A DNA stretch of 64,000 nucleotides from Adlercreutzia equolifaciens DSM 19450 (lineage in GTDB: Bacteria; Actinomycetota; Coriobacteriia; Coriobacteriales; Eggerthellaceae), in assembly GCF_000478885.1 (NCBI RefSeq), contig NC_022567.1, forward strand, positions 1,426,001 through 1,490,000, in the 5' to 3' direction. Positions within the stretch are counted from its first letter, which is position 1. Every line of letters begins with the position of its first letter. The notes under the pieces are model-generated. The model searched no databases. It was not told the origin of the DNA and was given only the letters and a program-made list of their open reading frames with translations. Made by a program: the position numbers and the translations under genes. Positions 52,995 through 61,749 of this stretch are shown here, piece by piece.

Positions 52995-54875
52995 CTACTC
53001 CGGCTCGGGGAAGCAGACGAAGAAGCCGTCGTCGCTCACCAAGTCAGAGGTGTCGGCGTAGTCCTCCACCAGCCGCTTGAATCCCTGCGTGAGGGGGGTG
53101 AGGTCCGCCCGGTCCCCGGGCGCCGCGACGAGCACGGCGGCCATGGTGCACTGCCCGCACTCGGCGCCCTCGCCCTCTTCCAGGCGATAGATGCGTATGC
53201 CCGTTCTCCGGACGCCCGAACCGCACCAGGCGAACACGAGCGTGCGATCCTTCACGACAGACAGCGTCCACACGAGCCGCTCGAAGCGTGCAGGCGGCAT
53301 GTCGATGAGCCCGTCCGCCGACAGGCGCTCGTGGAGCGAGCCGAACAGGCTCTCCGGGGAGGATCCCACCGAAAGCGTCCCCCGCTCCCACGCGGTGTGC
53401 ACCTCCCGGCCCCGCCGCCAGAGCGGCACCGAGGCGATGATATGGTCGACGTCGCTGCGGCTGACACCCGGGGACACGGTCACGCTGGGGAAATCGACAT
53501 CCAGCGGCTCGAACGAGACGAGGAAGTCGAAGCGCTCGAGCAGCGTCGAGTTCGGACGCGCCACGGCGGCGAGCACCTCGTTTTCCGTCAGCACGTCGGT
53601 CACCTTGAGACGGCTCGTCAGCTTCTCGATGCGGTGCGCGCCCCACAGGGCCAGATCGATTCCGCAGTTCACCACAAGCCCCACGCGGTAGCAGCGCAGG
53701 GCGCCGGCCTGATCGAGGTAGTCGAGCAGCACGAGCGCGATTCGGGCGTAATCCGGGCTGAACAGGTCGGCCTCGACAAGAGAGGGCACCTCGCAGAGCA
53801 CCGAGGCGAGAAGGCAGGCGCCGTCCATGGTCTCGTACTTCACGGCCTCCTCGTTGGGGTTCGGGGCGACCAGGCCGCACGTGCGCCGCGCAAGGCCGCT
53901 CTCGAACAGGATGGCCAGAGGCTTGCGCAGATCCTCGGGCAGCGGCAGCCCGAACGCGTTCTCGAGGGCCGAGGCGATGTCGTCGGTGACCGCGCGCGCC
54001 CGCTCGCCCGGCTCGTAGGCCTCCATGGCGGCCAGGCTCCACTGCCACGTGCAGCAATGGGCCATGTCGCGCAGAAGCCCCATCTCCGCGTCGCTCACCG
54101 CAAGCGAGAAGTGACGCTCCAGCCGCTTCTTCAGGTAGGCGAAAAACGGCGTGGCCCCGTCCGCGCCGCGCCAGGAGGTGAGCCCATATCCAAGCCGGAT
54201 GCGCGTCACCATGATGCACAGGTACACGCCGAACTGCCACTGCGCGTTGCTGGAGAACTCGAAGCCGAGATCGCGCTGCATCTCGGCGATGCAGCGCTCC
54301 AGAAACTGCCGGTCGTAAGGGTCGATCGTCCCGAACAGCGACGGCAGGATGCGCCGGCGCACTGCGGCGGTGGAAAACGAGAACAGCATGGACATGACGA
54401 AGCCCCGGATGGTCCATTCGGGGCCCTCGACCGTGATCTGGCGCCCGACGGACAACGAGAGCCCGCTCACCTCGAGCATGCCCTGCCACCAGCGCAGATC
54501 GGACTGGATCTGCTGCTTGTTGCGGAACATGCGCCGCGCCAGGCTCTCGGCGGTATGGGGCCCCGGATGGCATGTCAGCGCGATCATCTCCTGGCACAGC
54601 CGCTCGTAGCGCGGGTGCATCTCGGTCTCGCTCTCTTCGAGCAGCCGCACAAGGCGGTTCTCCTCGTCGGGCACGAGCGAGAGCCGCAGGCCGGCGCCGC
54701 GCTGCCGGCCCACCCGCGTGGCAAATCCCTCATGTTCGAAAAAGGCGTTGAGGGCCTTCACGTCAGTGCGGATCGTGCGATCGGAGCAGCCGAGCCGTCG
54801 AGCATAATCGGCGGACGTCCGGTAATCGCTGGCCTCGAGCAGCGCCCTCAAAAGCGCCCCCTGTCTACTGTTCAT
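52995..54875 (-). CDS. BglG/MtlR-like transcriptional regulator
   Basis: 626 residues. N-terminal winged HTH (DYARRLGCSDRTIRTDVKAL, about 22-41), a second HTH-like region (AESLARRMFRNKQQIQSDLR), helical PRD-like middle domains, an EIIB-like domain (RVGLVVNCGIDLALWGAHRI) and a C-terminal EIIA-like segment. PRD regulators normally report PTS sugar status, yet no PTS gene is near. It is divergent to the MFS carrier at 55101 and convergent to the MFS-amidohydrolase operon, and it probably controls one or both. Confidence 0.75.
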   Translation of the reverse strand: MNSRQGALLRALLEASDYRTSADYARRLGCSDRTIRTDVKALNAFFEHEGFATRVGRQRGAGLRLSLVPDEENRLVRLLEESETEMHPRYERLCQEMIALTCHPGPHTAESLARRMFRNKQQIQSDLRWWQGMLEVSGLSLSVGRQITVEGPEWTIRGFVMSMLFSFSTAAVRRRILPSLFGTIDPYDRQFLERCIAEMQRDLGFEFSSNAQWQFGVYLCIMVTRIRLGYGLTSWRGADGATPFFAYLKKRLERHFSLAVSDAEMGLLRDMAHCCTWQWSLAAMEAYEPGERARAVTDDIASALENAFGLPLPEDLRKPLAILFESGLARRTCGLVAPNPNEEAVKYETMDGACLLASVLCEVPSLVEADLFSPDYARIALVLLDYLDQAGALRCYRVGLVVNCGIDLALWGAHRIEKLTSRLKVTDVLTENEVLAAVARPNSTLLERFDFLVSFEPLDVDFPSVTVSPGVSRSDVDHIIASVPLWRRGREVHTAWERGTLSVGSSPESLFGSLHERLSADGLIDMPPARFERLVWTLSVVKDRTLVFAWCGSGVRRTGIRIYRLEEGEGAECGQCTMAAVLVAAPGDRADLTPLTQGFKRLVEDYADTSDLVSDDGFFVCFPEPE

Positions 54876-55100
54876 CGCTCCTCCTCACACGCATCCGGGA
54901 AACGCGAGCGCGTCTCCCCTCGCTAGTGTAAACCCGCCCGCAACAGTCGCGGGCGACGATACCGTGGCAAGATGGCAACAGTTGCACGAGATTTCGGGCG
55001 ACACGAAGGACGAGGGGCGCATTCGGGGGAAAATTCCCTACGAGACAACAAGATATCGAGACGGCGCCAGACGGCGCCGCGGCAAGTTGAGAGGTTCACT

Positions 55101-56756
55101 ATGGCGACAACGATCCTCACCGCCGAGGGCGCAACTCGGCGAACGGAAACAACGGCGAAAGCGACGTACGCGCCCCTGGTCGTTCTCGCTCTCGCCCAGA
55201 TCGGCACCTCGAGTGACAGCGCGGCGATGAACCTCGCCACGGCGAGCCTGGTGGGGACTTTGGGCGCCACCCTCGACGACATCCAGATGGCGACCACGCT
55301 GTTCTCGCTCATCGCCGGTGCGTTCATGATCGCCGGCGGGCTCATCGGCGTGACGATCGGCCTGAGGCGCACACTGGCCATCGGCCTCTCCCTGGCCGCG
55401 CTGGGAGAGATCACGGCGGCGCTCTCCCCCGCCATCTTCTCGTTCACCTGGGGCGGGCGCGTTGTCACGGGACTCGGCGTCTGCTTGGTCACGCCCTCGG
55501 TGCTCGGCCTGGTCGCGGCGCTCTACCAGGGACGGCAGCGCGCCATCGCGTTCGGCACCATCGCCGGCGCGGCCGCCCTTTCGACGCTCTCGCCCCTGAT
55601 CCTGGGCATCGTCATGGACTCGTCGGGCTTCCGGCTCACCTTCGCCATCATGGCGGCCTACTTCGTTGTAGTGCTCTGCTGCGCGCGGCTCATCCCCCGC
55701 ACGCCCGCCTCCGGCGGCCACACGCACTTCGACGTCGCCGGCACCGTCGTGGCCGCCCTCGGCATGGGACTTGTGCTGTTCGGCGTGGCGCACCTGTCGG
55801 ATTGGGGCATCGCTAGCCCCCAGAAGCTCTGCCCCTTCACCTTGTGCGGGCTGCCCCCCACCCTGCCCGCCATCGTCGTGGGTCTGGTGCTCCTCGGACT
55901 GCTCGTTCCCACCGAGCGGCGCGCCCAGCGCCGCGGCAACCCCCTCATACCGCGCGCGTTCGTCACCTCCCCCAGCGTGCGCGCGGGCCTGTCGGCGGTC
56001 GCCCTGCCGTTCTTCTACATGGGGGCGGTCGGCATCCTGGCCACGCCCTACCTACAGCTCGTCACCGGGTTCACGGCGCTGCAGACCGGAATGCTCTCGC
56101 TCCTGTCGGGCATCCCCATGTTCCTTCTGGCCACCTTTCTCCCCAAGCTCGCGCCGCACCTCTCATCCCGGCTCATCATCCGCGTCGGCTTTATCGCCAT
56201 CGCCTGCGCGTGCGGACTCATGGCTTTGGGCGTCCACGCGCACGGCGTGACGGCAGCGCTGTTCGCCGGGATGGCCCTCGGCGGCTTCGGGGTGGGCGCC
56301 GTCAACTCCCAATCGAACAATGCCGTGGCATGCGCCGTGACCCGCAAAGAGGCCGAGCAATCCGGCGGCATCCAGGGAGCCGCTCGCAGCATCGGGCTCG
56401 CCCTTGGTACCGCGCTTGCCGGGACCTTCCTTCTCCTCACCATGGCGGGAGGATTCGCGGCCCAGGCCGCCTCGGCGGGCATCGACCAGAGCTATGTGGC
56501 TCCCGCTGCGGAAACCGCCTCGACGCTCATGAGCGACAGCGCCTTTTCCGACGAGGCGAGAACCTGGGGGGCCGACGCCGCGCAGGTCGACAAGCTCGTG
56601 GACGTGAAGGCGTCCGCCCAGGCCGACGCCATGCGCCTTTCCTTTGGTGCTCTTGGCCTCCTTATGGCAGCGGGCCTTCTCACCACCCGCCACCTCGCGG
56701 AAACCGCCGCGCCGCGCGCCGAGCAAGACAAGGCGAAGGCGAGACGTCCCCGCTGA
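55101..56756 (+). CDS. MFS transporter, paralogue of the 49494 carrier
   Basis: 551 residues, about 14 helices. GTSSDSAAMNLATASLVGTL at the first helix and SLIAGAFMIAGGLIG correspond to the other carrier's GTSGDNGALG and SLMAGAFMVAGGLVG. It too has the extra extracytoplasmic loop before the last helix (about 465-515). The ATG at 55101 has GAGAGG upstream; the longer in-frame reading from 54972 lacks a ribosome site. It is divergent from the BglG-like gene. Confidence 0.87.
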   Translation: MATTILTAEGATRRTETTAKATYAPLVVLALAQIGTSSDSAAMNLATASLVGTLGATLDDIQMATTLFSLIAGAFMIAGGLIGVTIGLRRTLAIGLSLAALGEITAALSPAIFSFTWGGRVVTGLGVCLVTPSVLGLVAALYQGRQRAIAFGTIAGAAALSTLSPLILGIVMDSSGFRLTFAIMAAYFVVVLCCARLIPRTPASGGHTHFDVAGTVVAALGMGLVLFGVAHLSDWGIASPQKLCPFTLCGLPPTLPAIVVGLVLLGLLVPTERRAQRRGNPLIPRAFVTSPSVRAGLSAVALPFFYMGAVGILATPYLQLVTGFTALQTGMLSLLSGIPMFLLATFLPKLAPHLSSRLIIRVGFIAIACACGLMALGVHAHGVTAALFAGMALGGFGVGAVNSQSNNAVACAVTRKEAEQSGGIQGAARSIGLALGTALAGTFLLLTMAGGFAAQAASAGIDQSYVAPAAETASTLMSDSAFSDEARTWGADAAQVDKLVDVKASAQADAMRLSFGALGLLMAAGLLTTRHLAETAAPRAEQDKAKARRPR

Positions 56757-56865
56757 GACCCCTCTTGCCGGAGTCATCGAACGCAGTCGAATCCGACCTG
56801 CTGGTACGCTCGTTCCGACAGGTCGGCACCACCTCGGGCCGTCGGATACAAACAAGGGCAAACGA

Positions 56866-56889
56866 GAAGGGAGCCCGTAGGCTCCCTTC
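56866..56889. terminator. Terminator between convergent MFS and sstT
   Basis: GAAGGGAGCC-CGTA-GGCTCCCTTC, with CTCGTTTGCC following on the minus strand. It is placed to serve both converging genes. Confidence 0.68.
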
Positions 56890-56926
56890 CGCAATGTGAT
56901 TCAAAATGCGCGGTGCACGCAGCTTG

Positions 56927-58198
56927 TTAGGAAAGCTCGTGGTAGGCGAAGGAGTCCTTGCCCAGGTGCACTTCCTTGCCCTCCTTGATGAGCTGGCGGT
57001 ACTCGGCGGTGGCCGTGAACACCACGTCGGAAGAGGAGTTCAGGCCCGTCTCGCAGGAATCCTGGATGACGCCGATGATGAAGCCGATGCCGACAACCTG
57101 CATGGCGACATCGTTGCTGATGCCGAACAGCGCGCAGCACATGGGGATGAGCAGAAGCGACCCGCCGGCCACGCCCGACGCGCCGCAGGCGGACACGGCG
57201 GCCAGCACGCACAGGATGACGGCCGTCACCGGGTCGACCGCCAGATCGATGGTCTGGCAGGCGGCCATGGTCATGACCGTGATGGTAACCGCCGCGCCGG
57301 CCATATTGATGGTGGCGCCCAGCGGGATGGACACCGAGTAGTTGTCCTTGTTCAGGCCGAGCTTACGGCACAGCTCCATGTTCACCGGGATGTTGGCGGC
57401 AGAGCTGCGAGTGAAGAAGGCGGTGAGGCCGGAGTCCTTCAGGCAGCGCAGGACGAGCGGATAGGGGTTCTTGCGGGTGCAGATCCACACGATGAGGGGG
57501 TTGGTGACCAGCGCGATGATGAGCATGCAGGCCACGAGCACCAGAATGAGGTGGCCGTACTCGGTGAAGATCTCCAGGCCCGAGGTGCTCACCGAGGCGT
57601 ACACCAGGCCCATGATGCCGAAGGGAGCCAAATTGATGACCCAGCGCACGGCCTTGGAGACGGCGTCGGAGATGGCGGTGAACACTTCCTTGGTGCGCTC
57701 GCCGGCGGCGCGCAAGGCGATGCCGAGCACCACGGCCCAGGCGAGGATGCCCACGTAGTTGGCGTTCATAAGCGCGTCCACCGGGTTGGCCACGATGTTC
57801 ATGAGCAGCGTGGTGAGCACTTCTCCGATGCCCTCGGGCGCGGCCTGCTCCACCATGGATGAGGTGTCGAGCGTGAGGGACGTCGGGAAGATCTCGCTGC
57901 CGATGAGGGCGACAATGGCCGCGACAAGCGTGCTGATGACGTAGAGCACGACGACGGTCTTCATGGTGCCGGCGCCCTGGGCGTTGCAAAGGGCACTGAT
58001 GACCAGGAAGAACACGAGCACGGGGGCGACGGCCTTCAACGCGCCGACGAACAGCGAGCCCAGAAGCGTGATGATGTCAGTCCAAGGCTGCACATTCGGG
58101 ATGAGCAGCGCCAAGACGATGCCAACGGCAAGGCCAACGAGAATGCGCTTGATGAGGCTGATCTCGTTGTACTTCCTAAATACTGCGGGGACTGCCAA
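56927..58198 (-). CDS. sstT: Serine/threonine:Na+ symporter
   Basis: 423 residues, dicarboxylate/amino-acid:cation symporter fold: GLNKDNYSVSIPLGATINMA, the Ser-rich hairpin TRSSAANIPVNMELCRKLGL, and VGIIQDSCETGLNSSSDV-like GVIQDSCETGLNSSSD. These match SstT closely. The start is TTG at 58198 (protein begins MAVPAVFRKYNEISLIKRIL) with AAAGGAG seven bases upstream; no ATG gives the right N-terminus. Confidence 0.93.
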   Translation of the reverse strand: MAVPAVFRKYNEISLIKRILVGLAVGIVLALLIPNVQPWTDIITLLGSLFVGALKAVAPVLVFFLVISALCNAQGAGTMKTVVVLYVISTLVAAIVALIGSEIFPTSLTLDTSSMVEQAAPEGIGEVLTTLLMNIVANPVDALMNANYVGILAWAVVLGIALRAAGERTKEVFTAISDAVSKAVRWVINLAPFGIMGLVYASVSTSGLEIFTEYGHLILVLVACMLIIALVTNPLIVWICTRKNPYPLVLRCLKDSGLTAFFTRSSAANIPVNMELCRKLGLNKDNYSVSIPLGATINMAGAAVTITVMTMAACQTIDLAVDPVTAVILCVLAAVSACGASGVAGGSLLLIPMCCALFGISNDVAMQVVGIGFIIGVIQDSCETGLNSSSDVVFTATAEYRQLIKEGKEVHLGKDSFAYHELS

Positions 58199-58277
58199 GG
58201 TAATTCTCCTTTGTCTTCGCGCGCCTCTGACAAGGCGCGTCACGGCCGCACGACCCAAACGGAACACGGGCGGGAAA

Positions 58278-58363
58278 TGGTGCGGGCGAAAGGACTTGAA
58301 CCTTCACGGGGGTTGCCCACCAGAACCTAAATCTGGCGCGTCTGCCAATTCCGCCACGCCCGC
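58278..58363 (-). tRNA. tRNA-Leu (anticodon TAG)
   Basis: On the minus strand the acceptor GCGGGCG pairs with CGCCCGC, and the terminal ACCA is encoded. The D-arm has TGGCGGAATTGGCAGACGCG; the anticodon arm CCAGATTTAGGTTCTGG exposes TAG. The long variable arm (TGGGCAACCCCCG) and T-arm GGTTCAAGTCC complete a class II leucine tRNA of 86 bases. Confidence 0.97.
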
Positions 58364-58792
58364 ACTTCTGCGGTTGCCGACAAAACAGCTTGCCGGATTG
58401 GTTAATAATAGCAAAGAAACCCAGAATGCGAGGTCACAATTCTCATGAGGTGATTGCTCCACGGGAACGGCACTGGAAAAGAAAACGAGCCCGCCGAAGC
58501 GGACTCGTAAAATTCTGGCTCCCCCGTTTTCCACCTCATCGAACCACAACAGCCCCACTTCGTAGCGCACTCAAGATGTGGAGCATCCGTGTACGTCATG
58601 TCAAAGGGCATAGGTATCAGTCTGTCAATAAGGGCAGCCTAACCGAGCAGGGTACATTAAACGCCTTAATGGAAGAGAAGAAGTAGAGTAAACAAAAAAT
58701 CGCCCCTCCCCCGCGACCGCGAGAGAGGGGCTTTCCACCGGGCGTGACAGCTTGCGGATGTGCGCCCGAGAATGGATTAACTTATAAGTTCA
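58364..58792. other. Boundary region between tRNA-Leu and the prophage
   Basis: No gene is clearly supported. It holds a hairpin CGAGCCCGC-CGAA-GCGGACTCG (58486-58507) with a T-rich stretch on the minus strand, and the phage terminator at 58693. A 98-codon plus-strand frame (58390-58686) ending HRYQSVNKGSLTEQG has no recognisable homology. The phage attachment site may be here, but no repeat of the tRNA sequence was found. Confidence 0.5.
58693..58732 (-). terminator. Terminator after the prophage lysis genes
   Basis: On the minus strand GCCCCTC, inner TCGCG/CGCG(G), then GAGGGGC followed by GATTTTTTG. It lies 60 bases beyond the endolysin stop. Confidence 0.83.
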
Positions 58793-59545
58793 TTAAAGAG
58801 CCAGGTCGCCGTTCTTGTTGACCTCGACGCTCGTCAGCATCCGGCAGTCCGGCCCGAAGGCGTACCACTTGCCGGCGATCTTGAGGCAGCACGACTGGGC
58901 CGCGTAGCCGTTGGAATCGAACCAGTACCAGGCGTCCAGCTTGAGCCACCGGTTCTTCGGCCAGGTGCCGTCCCCGTTGTCGTACCACCAGCCCCTGTCG
59001 TTGCGCTTCCACTTGCCCACGGCTTTTCCTCTCCCGATGCCGAACGCCGCCAGGATGCCGGCGGCAACCTCGTCCATGTCCGCGATGATCGTCTCTCGGT
59101 CGCCCTTGTTGTCGATGAAGCAGCACTCCAATAGGCGGTAGTTTATTCCCTGCGCCTGGGCGCGGTTCAGGTTCGCGAGGTTGTTCCGCTTGACCAGCTT
59201 CTCGGAGCGGCCGGGGAACTTCTTCGAGATGTAGTCGGCAAGGGCCTTGTCGTTCGCGTCAGCCGACAGGTCGGCGTCGATGATGACGTGGCCGCCCCTG
59301 GCGCTGCCGTTGGCGGCGTCCAGGTGCAGCTCCACGACGGGATTCCGGCCGACCTTCTTCTTCAGCGCGGAGTTCACAAGCCCCTGGGCGTACCAGTTCT
59401 TCGAGGTGTCCAGCACCTCCACTGACGCGCCGCCCAGCGCCTTCATGCGCTTGGCGAGTCGGCGCACCAGATCGGACTCGGTCTCGCCGCCGCCGGAGCT
59501 GCCGGGGTCGCCGTTGCCATGGCCGCAGATGACGTACAACTTCAT
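58793..59545 (-). CDS. Phage N-acetylmuramoyl-L-alanine amidase (endolysin)
   Basis: 250 residues. Amidase_3 domain (about 1-170): ICGHGNGDPGSSGGGETESD (zinc His and Glu), VELHLDAANGSARGG (zinc His), LLECCFIDNKGDRE (catalytic Glu). Then two to three cell-wall-binding-type repeats rich in Trp/Tyr (WWYDNGDGTWPKNRWLKLD, WYWFDSNGYAAQ, KWYAFGPDC). It cleaves the peptide from muramic acid at lysis. It follows the holin by 3 bases. Confidence 0.93.
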   Translation of the reverse strand: MKLYVICGHGNGDPGSSGGGETESDLVRRLAKRMKALGGASVEVLDTSKNWYAQGLVNSALKKKVGRNPVVELHLDAANGSARGGHVIIDADLSADANDKALADYISKKFPGRSEKLVKRNNLANLNRAQAQGINYRLLECCFIDNKGDRETIIADMDEVAAGILAAFGIGRGKAVGKWKRNDRGWWYDNGDGTWPKNRWLKLDAWYWFDSNGYAAQSCCLKIAGKWYAFGPDCRMLTSVEVNKNGDLAL

Positions 59546-59548
59546 ACC

Positions 59549-59974
59549 CTAAGCCCCCTTCGGCAAGGTCTCGTCCTCTTCCACCTCAACGGCGATGCCG
59601 GGGCGCTCCGGCTCGTGGGGCTTCAGCCGCTTCACGACGGGGAGGGACGCGATGTCGGGGTTCAGGACGCAAAGGTTCTCCAAGATCGAGACGACCTCGG
59701 TCGCCACGACGAAGGTGCAGACAGCTCCAACGGCGGGAATCTCGGGCACGGACACGCCCGCACCCGCCGTCTCGGCGTTGAGCCACACGCTGCCCACCTC
59801 CCAGACGGCGGCCAGGGCGATCAGCCCGAAGAAGCCCGCCTTGTGCCAGAGGCCGGCGCGCATCTTGCCCGACTCGATGGCGTGATCCTTCGCGGCCCCG
59901 GCGAAGCCCGTGAGCATGTCCATGGCGATCATCACCGCCGCGACGGCGATGGGGTGCCAGTCGATGACTCCCAT
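59549..59974 (-). CDS. Phage holin (toxin-secretion/phage-lysis holin family)
   Basis: 141 residues. Hydrophobic segments AVAAVMIAMDMLTGFAGA, AGFFGLIALAAVWEVGSVW and VGAVCTFVVATEVVSILENL, with the family hallmark MDMLTG and ENLCVLNPDIASLPVV. It forms the membrane lesion that releases the endolysin encoded 3 bases downstream. Its ATG shares one base with the upstream stop. Confidence 0.88.
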   Translation of the reverse strand: MGVIDWHPIAVAAVMIAMDMLTGFAGAAKDHAIESGKMRAGLWHKAGFFGLIALAAVWEVGSVWLNAETAGAGVSVPEIPAVGAVCTFVVATEVVSILENLCVLNPDIASLPVVKRLKPHEPERPGIAVEVEEDETLPKGA

Positions 59975-60099
59975 TAGGCCCCATCTCCCTCGGTCTGCCC
60001 CTCTTCCAGCTTAGCCGCCACGGCCTCGCGCCAACGGGCGGGGACGTCCCCGAGGGCCATCTTGCCGGCCTTGATGAGCCTCACGTACACGGCTGCCAT
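59974..60099 (-). CDS. CD1375-family small phage protein
   Basis: 41 residues: MAAVYVRLIKAGKMALGDVP, then ARWREAVAAKLEE. This matches the tiny conserved phage proteins of the form M-x-x-VYxxLIKxGxxxxxDVPxxxREEV, found between tail-fibre and holin genes in Gram-positive phages. Role unknown. The ATG at 60099 has GGGGGTGAG upstream. One-base gap to the gene before, one-base overlap with the holin. Confidence 0.78.
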   Translation of the reverse strand: MAAVYVRLIKAGKMALGDVPARWREAVAAKLEEGQTEGDGA

Positions 60100-60100
60100 G

Positions 60101-60484
60101 CTACTCACCCCCCGCGATGATGCCCGCAAGCTCGGCCAGGGCCTCGTCGGTGCCGTCCAGGCGGGTCGTGACCTCGGCGTTGGTCGCCTCCTGGCCCTGC
60201 TGGGCCGATGCGAGCGACTGCTGGCGCTGCTCAAGGCGCTCAAGGGTCGCCGCCGTGTCGGGGGCGAGGACGCGCTTGGCCGTGACCTCGCAGTAGCCGT
60301 CCATGGCCTTGACGCCCGTGACCGTGTGGTCTGGGTAGACCGCCACCGTCTCGCCGTAGTTGGTCACCTTGAGCACCTGGCCGTCGAGCGCCGTGCACTC
60401 CGTCAGCTCCGCCTCGCAGTAGAGCACGAGCGAGCCGCCGCGCTCGACGGGGCGCGCCTTGAGCGGGATGCCGTTTACTTTCAT
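60101..60484 (-). CDS. Phage tail-region protein of unknown function
   Basis: 127 residues. N-terminal ~75 residues look beta-rich (VNGIPLKARPVERGGSLVLY, GYCEVTAKRVLAP). The C-terminal ~45 residues are a predicted coiled coil (TAATLERLEQRQQSLASAQQ onward). GAGGAGG precedes the ATG. The position between tail-fibre and lysis genes suggests a tail accessory or chaperone; no family recognised. Confidence 0.65.
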   Translation of the reverse strand: MKVNGIPLKARPVERGGSLVLYCEAELTECTALDGQVLKVTNYGETVAVYPDHTVTGVKAMDGYCEVTAKRVLAPDTAATLERLEQRQQSLASAQQGQEATNAEVTTRLDGTDEALAELAGIIAGGE

Positions 60485-60493
60485 GTTTCCTCC

Positions 60494-61209
60494 TCAGTGG
60501 ATTCTCTTGATTGTAAGTTTCTCGATGTAGCGCACCTTGCCGGTTCCAGTTCCTAAGCCATACGACGCTATTGGCAGTACGTCGATGTTGCCTGATCCAG
60601 CTTGACTTGCGCCTGTCTTCATATTCCTGGTTCCCGGGCCGTACAGGTACGTATTCCCGCCTCTCTCGATTGTCCCTAGGCTTGTTTTAACCTGCTTCTC
60701 GACAAGGCCGTCTGCCTCGGTGAACGCTCTGTACTTGCGTATGGAGCCGCTGGAAAGCTCAATCTCGATCACCTCACCGGTAGGGTGGCTGCTGACCGAT
60801 CCAACCCATATGCCAATCGGATCATCGTCTCCAGGGCCTACTACGCCGTTTTCCGTGGCGATGCGCCCAGTAACTGTCTGGCGGTAGAGGCCGTCATCGG
60901 ACACGTACACTCCGTTTGAGTCCGAAGATAGAAACGTTCCGCTCGTCACCGCGCACGACACGAACTTCAGATTCGTTGAGGCGTTGTTACTGTTGGATGT
61001 GTGCCCATTGATGGTCGCCTCCCACACCATCTCGGCCGTGGCGACGTCGTTGTCCAGCACTTCCAACAGGCGGGACGGGTCGTCTCCAACCATGTCCTCC
61101 CAGACGTGCGAGTGCTCAAGCGGGGCCGTCCCTGCCGCCAGCACCCCGAGGTTCCCGACTACGGCGGGTAGGCATTGAGGCTGCCCCCCCCCTCGATGAT
61201 TTCGTTCAT
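60494..61209 (-). CDS. Tail-fibre-like protein 3, out of frame through a poly-G tract
   Basis: The ATG at 61209 has AAAGGA six bases upstream and reads MNEIIEGGG, but 9 Gs (61184-61192) shift it to an early stop (MNEIIEGGGSLNAYPP). The open body begins in another frame with QPQCLPAVVGNLGVLAAGTA and runs to 60494. With 10 Gs (or 7) the gene would be one 238-residue frame. Collar: LPAVVGN ... EHSHVWEDMVGDD. The C-terminal domain is beta-rich (SNGVYVSDDGLYRQTVTGRI; ends YIEKLTIKRIH), reminiscent of C1q/TNF-like tips. In the present state a full product needs slippage or frameshifting. Confidence 0.75.
61184..61192 (-). repeat. Homopolymer tract, 9 G on the coding strand
   Basis: Nine consecutive G (C on plus strand) at codons 6-9 of tail-fibre gene 3. 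The gene length ATG-to-stop is 716 bases, one short of a multiple of three. Confidence 0.9.
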
Positions 61210-61221
61210 CCTGAATCCTTT

Positions 61222-61738
61222 CTAGATGATCCTGAGCAAGGTGAGCCTCGCGCTTGCATCGCCGACGGGCAATCTGATGAGATCCGACTCTGTGCCTATG
61301 GTTCTCGTTGTCGAGATGACGAAAAACACCGTCTCGCCGACCGATGATCGAGGACTCGTGATCGAACTGCTGCTTGTCCGGTACGACGGGAGCAGCGCGA
61401 TATTCGGGTTTGTGTTGGACTCGCTGGAGTAGAGTTGCAGCTGGCACCAGCCCTCGAAACTCTCGAGCTTCGCCATATACACGCCGGGCGTAATCGTCAC
61501 TCCCGTATCGGAGACCTTTATACCGACGCTTCCGCTGCCCATCGATCTGTCGATGTCGATGACGATCTCGGGCATGGCCTCCAGCCGCTTGGCCTCGATC
61601 CTATCGTCCAAGCCCATCACGTCCTCTGCGGTGTGGCAGTGCACCACGTCCGCCTTCCCGGACAGCCCGAGGGCGAGGTCTCCGACGGTCGCGGGGATGG
61701 CGCTGACCCCCCCCCCCGCTCATTTGCAAATCTTCCAT
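61222..61738 (-). CDS. Tail-fibre-like protein 2, out of frame through a poly-G tract
   Basis: The ATG at 61738 (AAGGAG seven bases upstream) reads MEDLQMSGGGG across 11 Gs (61707-61717), then runs out of frame and stops at about codon 46. The conserved body, VSAIPATVGDLALGLSGKAD, VVHCHTAEDVMGLDD and on to ARLTLLRII, is one base out of phase. With 10 Gs the frame is continuous: 516 bases, 171 residues. The C-terminal part (ITPGVYMAKLESFEGWCQLQ) resembles that of protein 1 (IEPGVYAICAETSASVDIPI). Confidence 0.76.
61707..61717 (-). repeat. Homopolymer tract, 11 G on the coding strand
   Basis: Eleven consecutive G directly after ATGAGC in tail-fibre gene 2. The ATG-to-stop length is 517 bases, one more than a multiple of three. 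Confidence 0.9.
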
Positions 61739-61749
61739 GGTTTATCTCC

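Noticed and set aside
58278..58363. tRNA-Leu 3' end as prophage attachment site
   Set aside because: The prophage lies on the 5' side of the tRNA and no duplicated tRNA fragment was found in the window; the other prophage end would have to be examined.
58390..58686. 98-codon plus-strand gene at the prophage border
   Set aside because: No ribosome site, no recognisable domain, and it runs across a hairpin; kept only in the description of the gap.
60494..61447. Longer tail-fibre gene 3 starting upstream at 61447
   Set aside because: The upstream part overlaps gene 2 in another frame and reads as Arg/His-rich nonsense; the true start is the ATG at 61209 with its own ribosome site.
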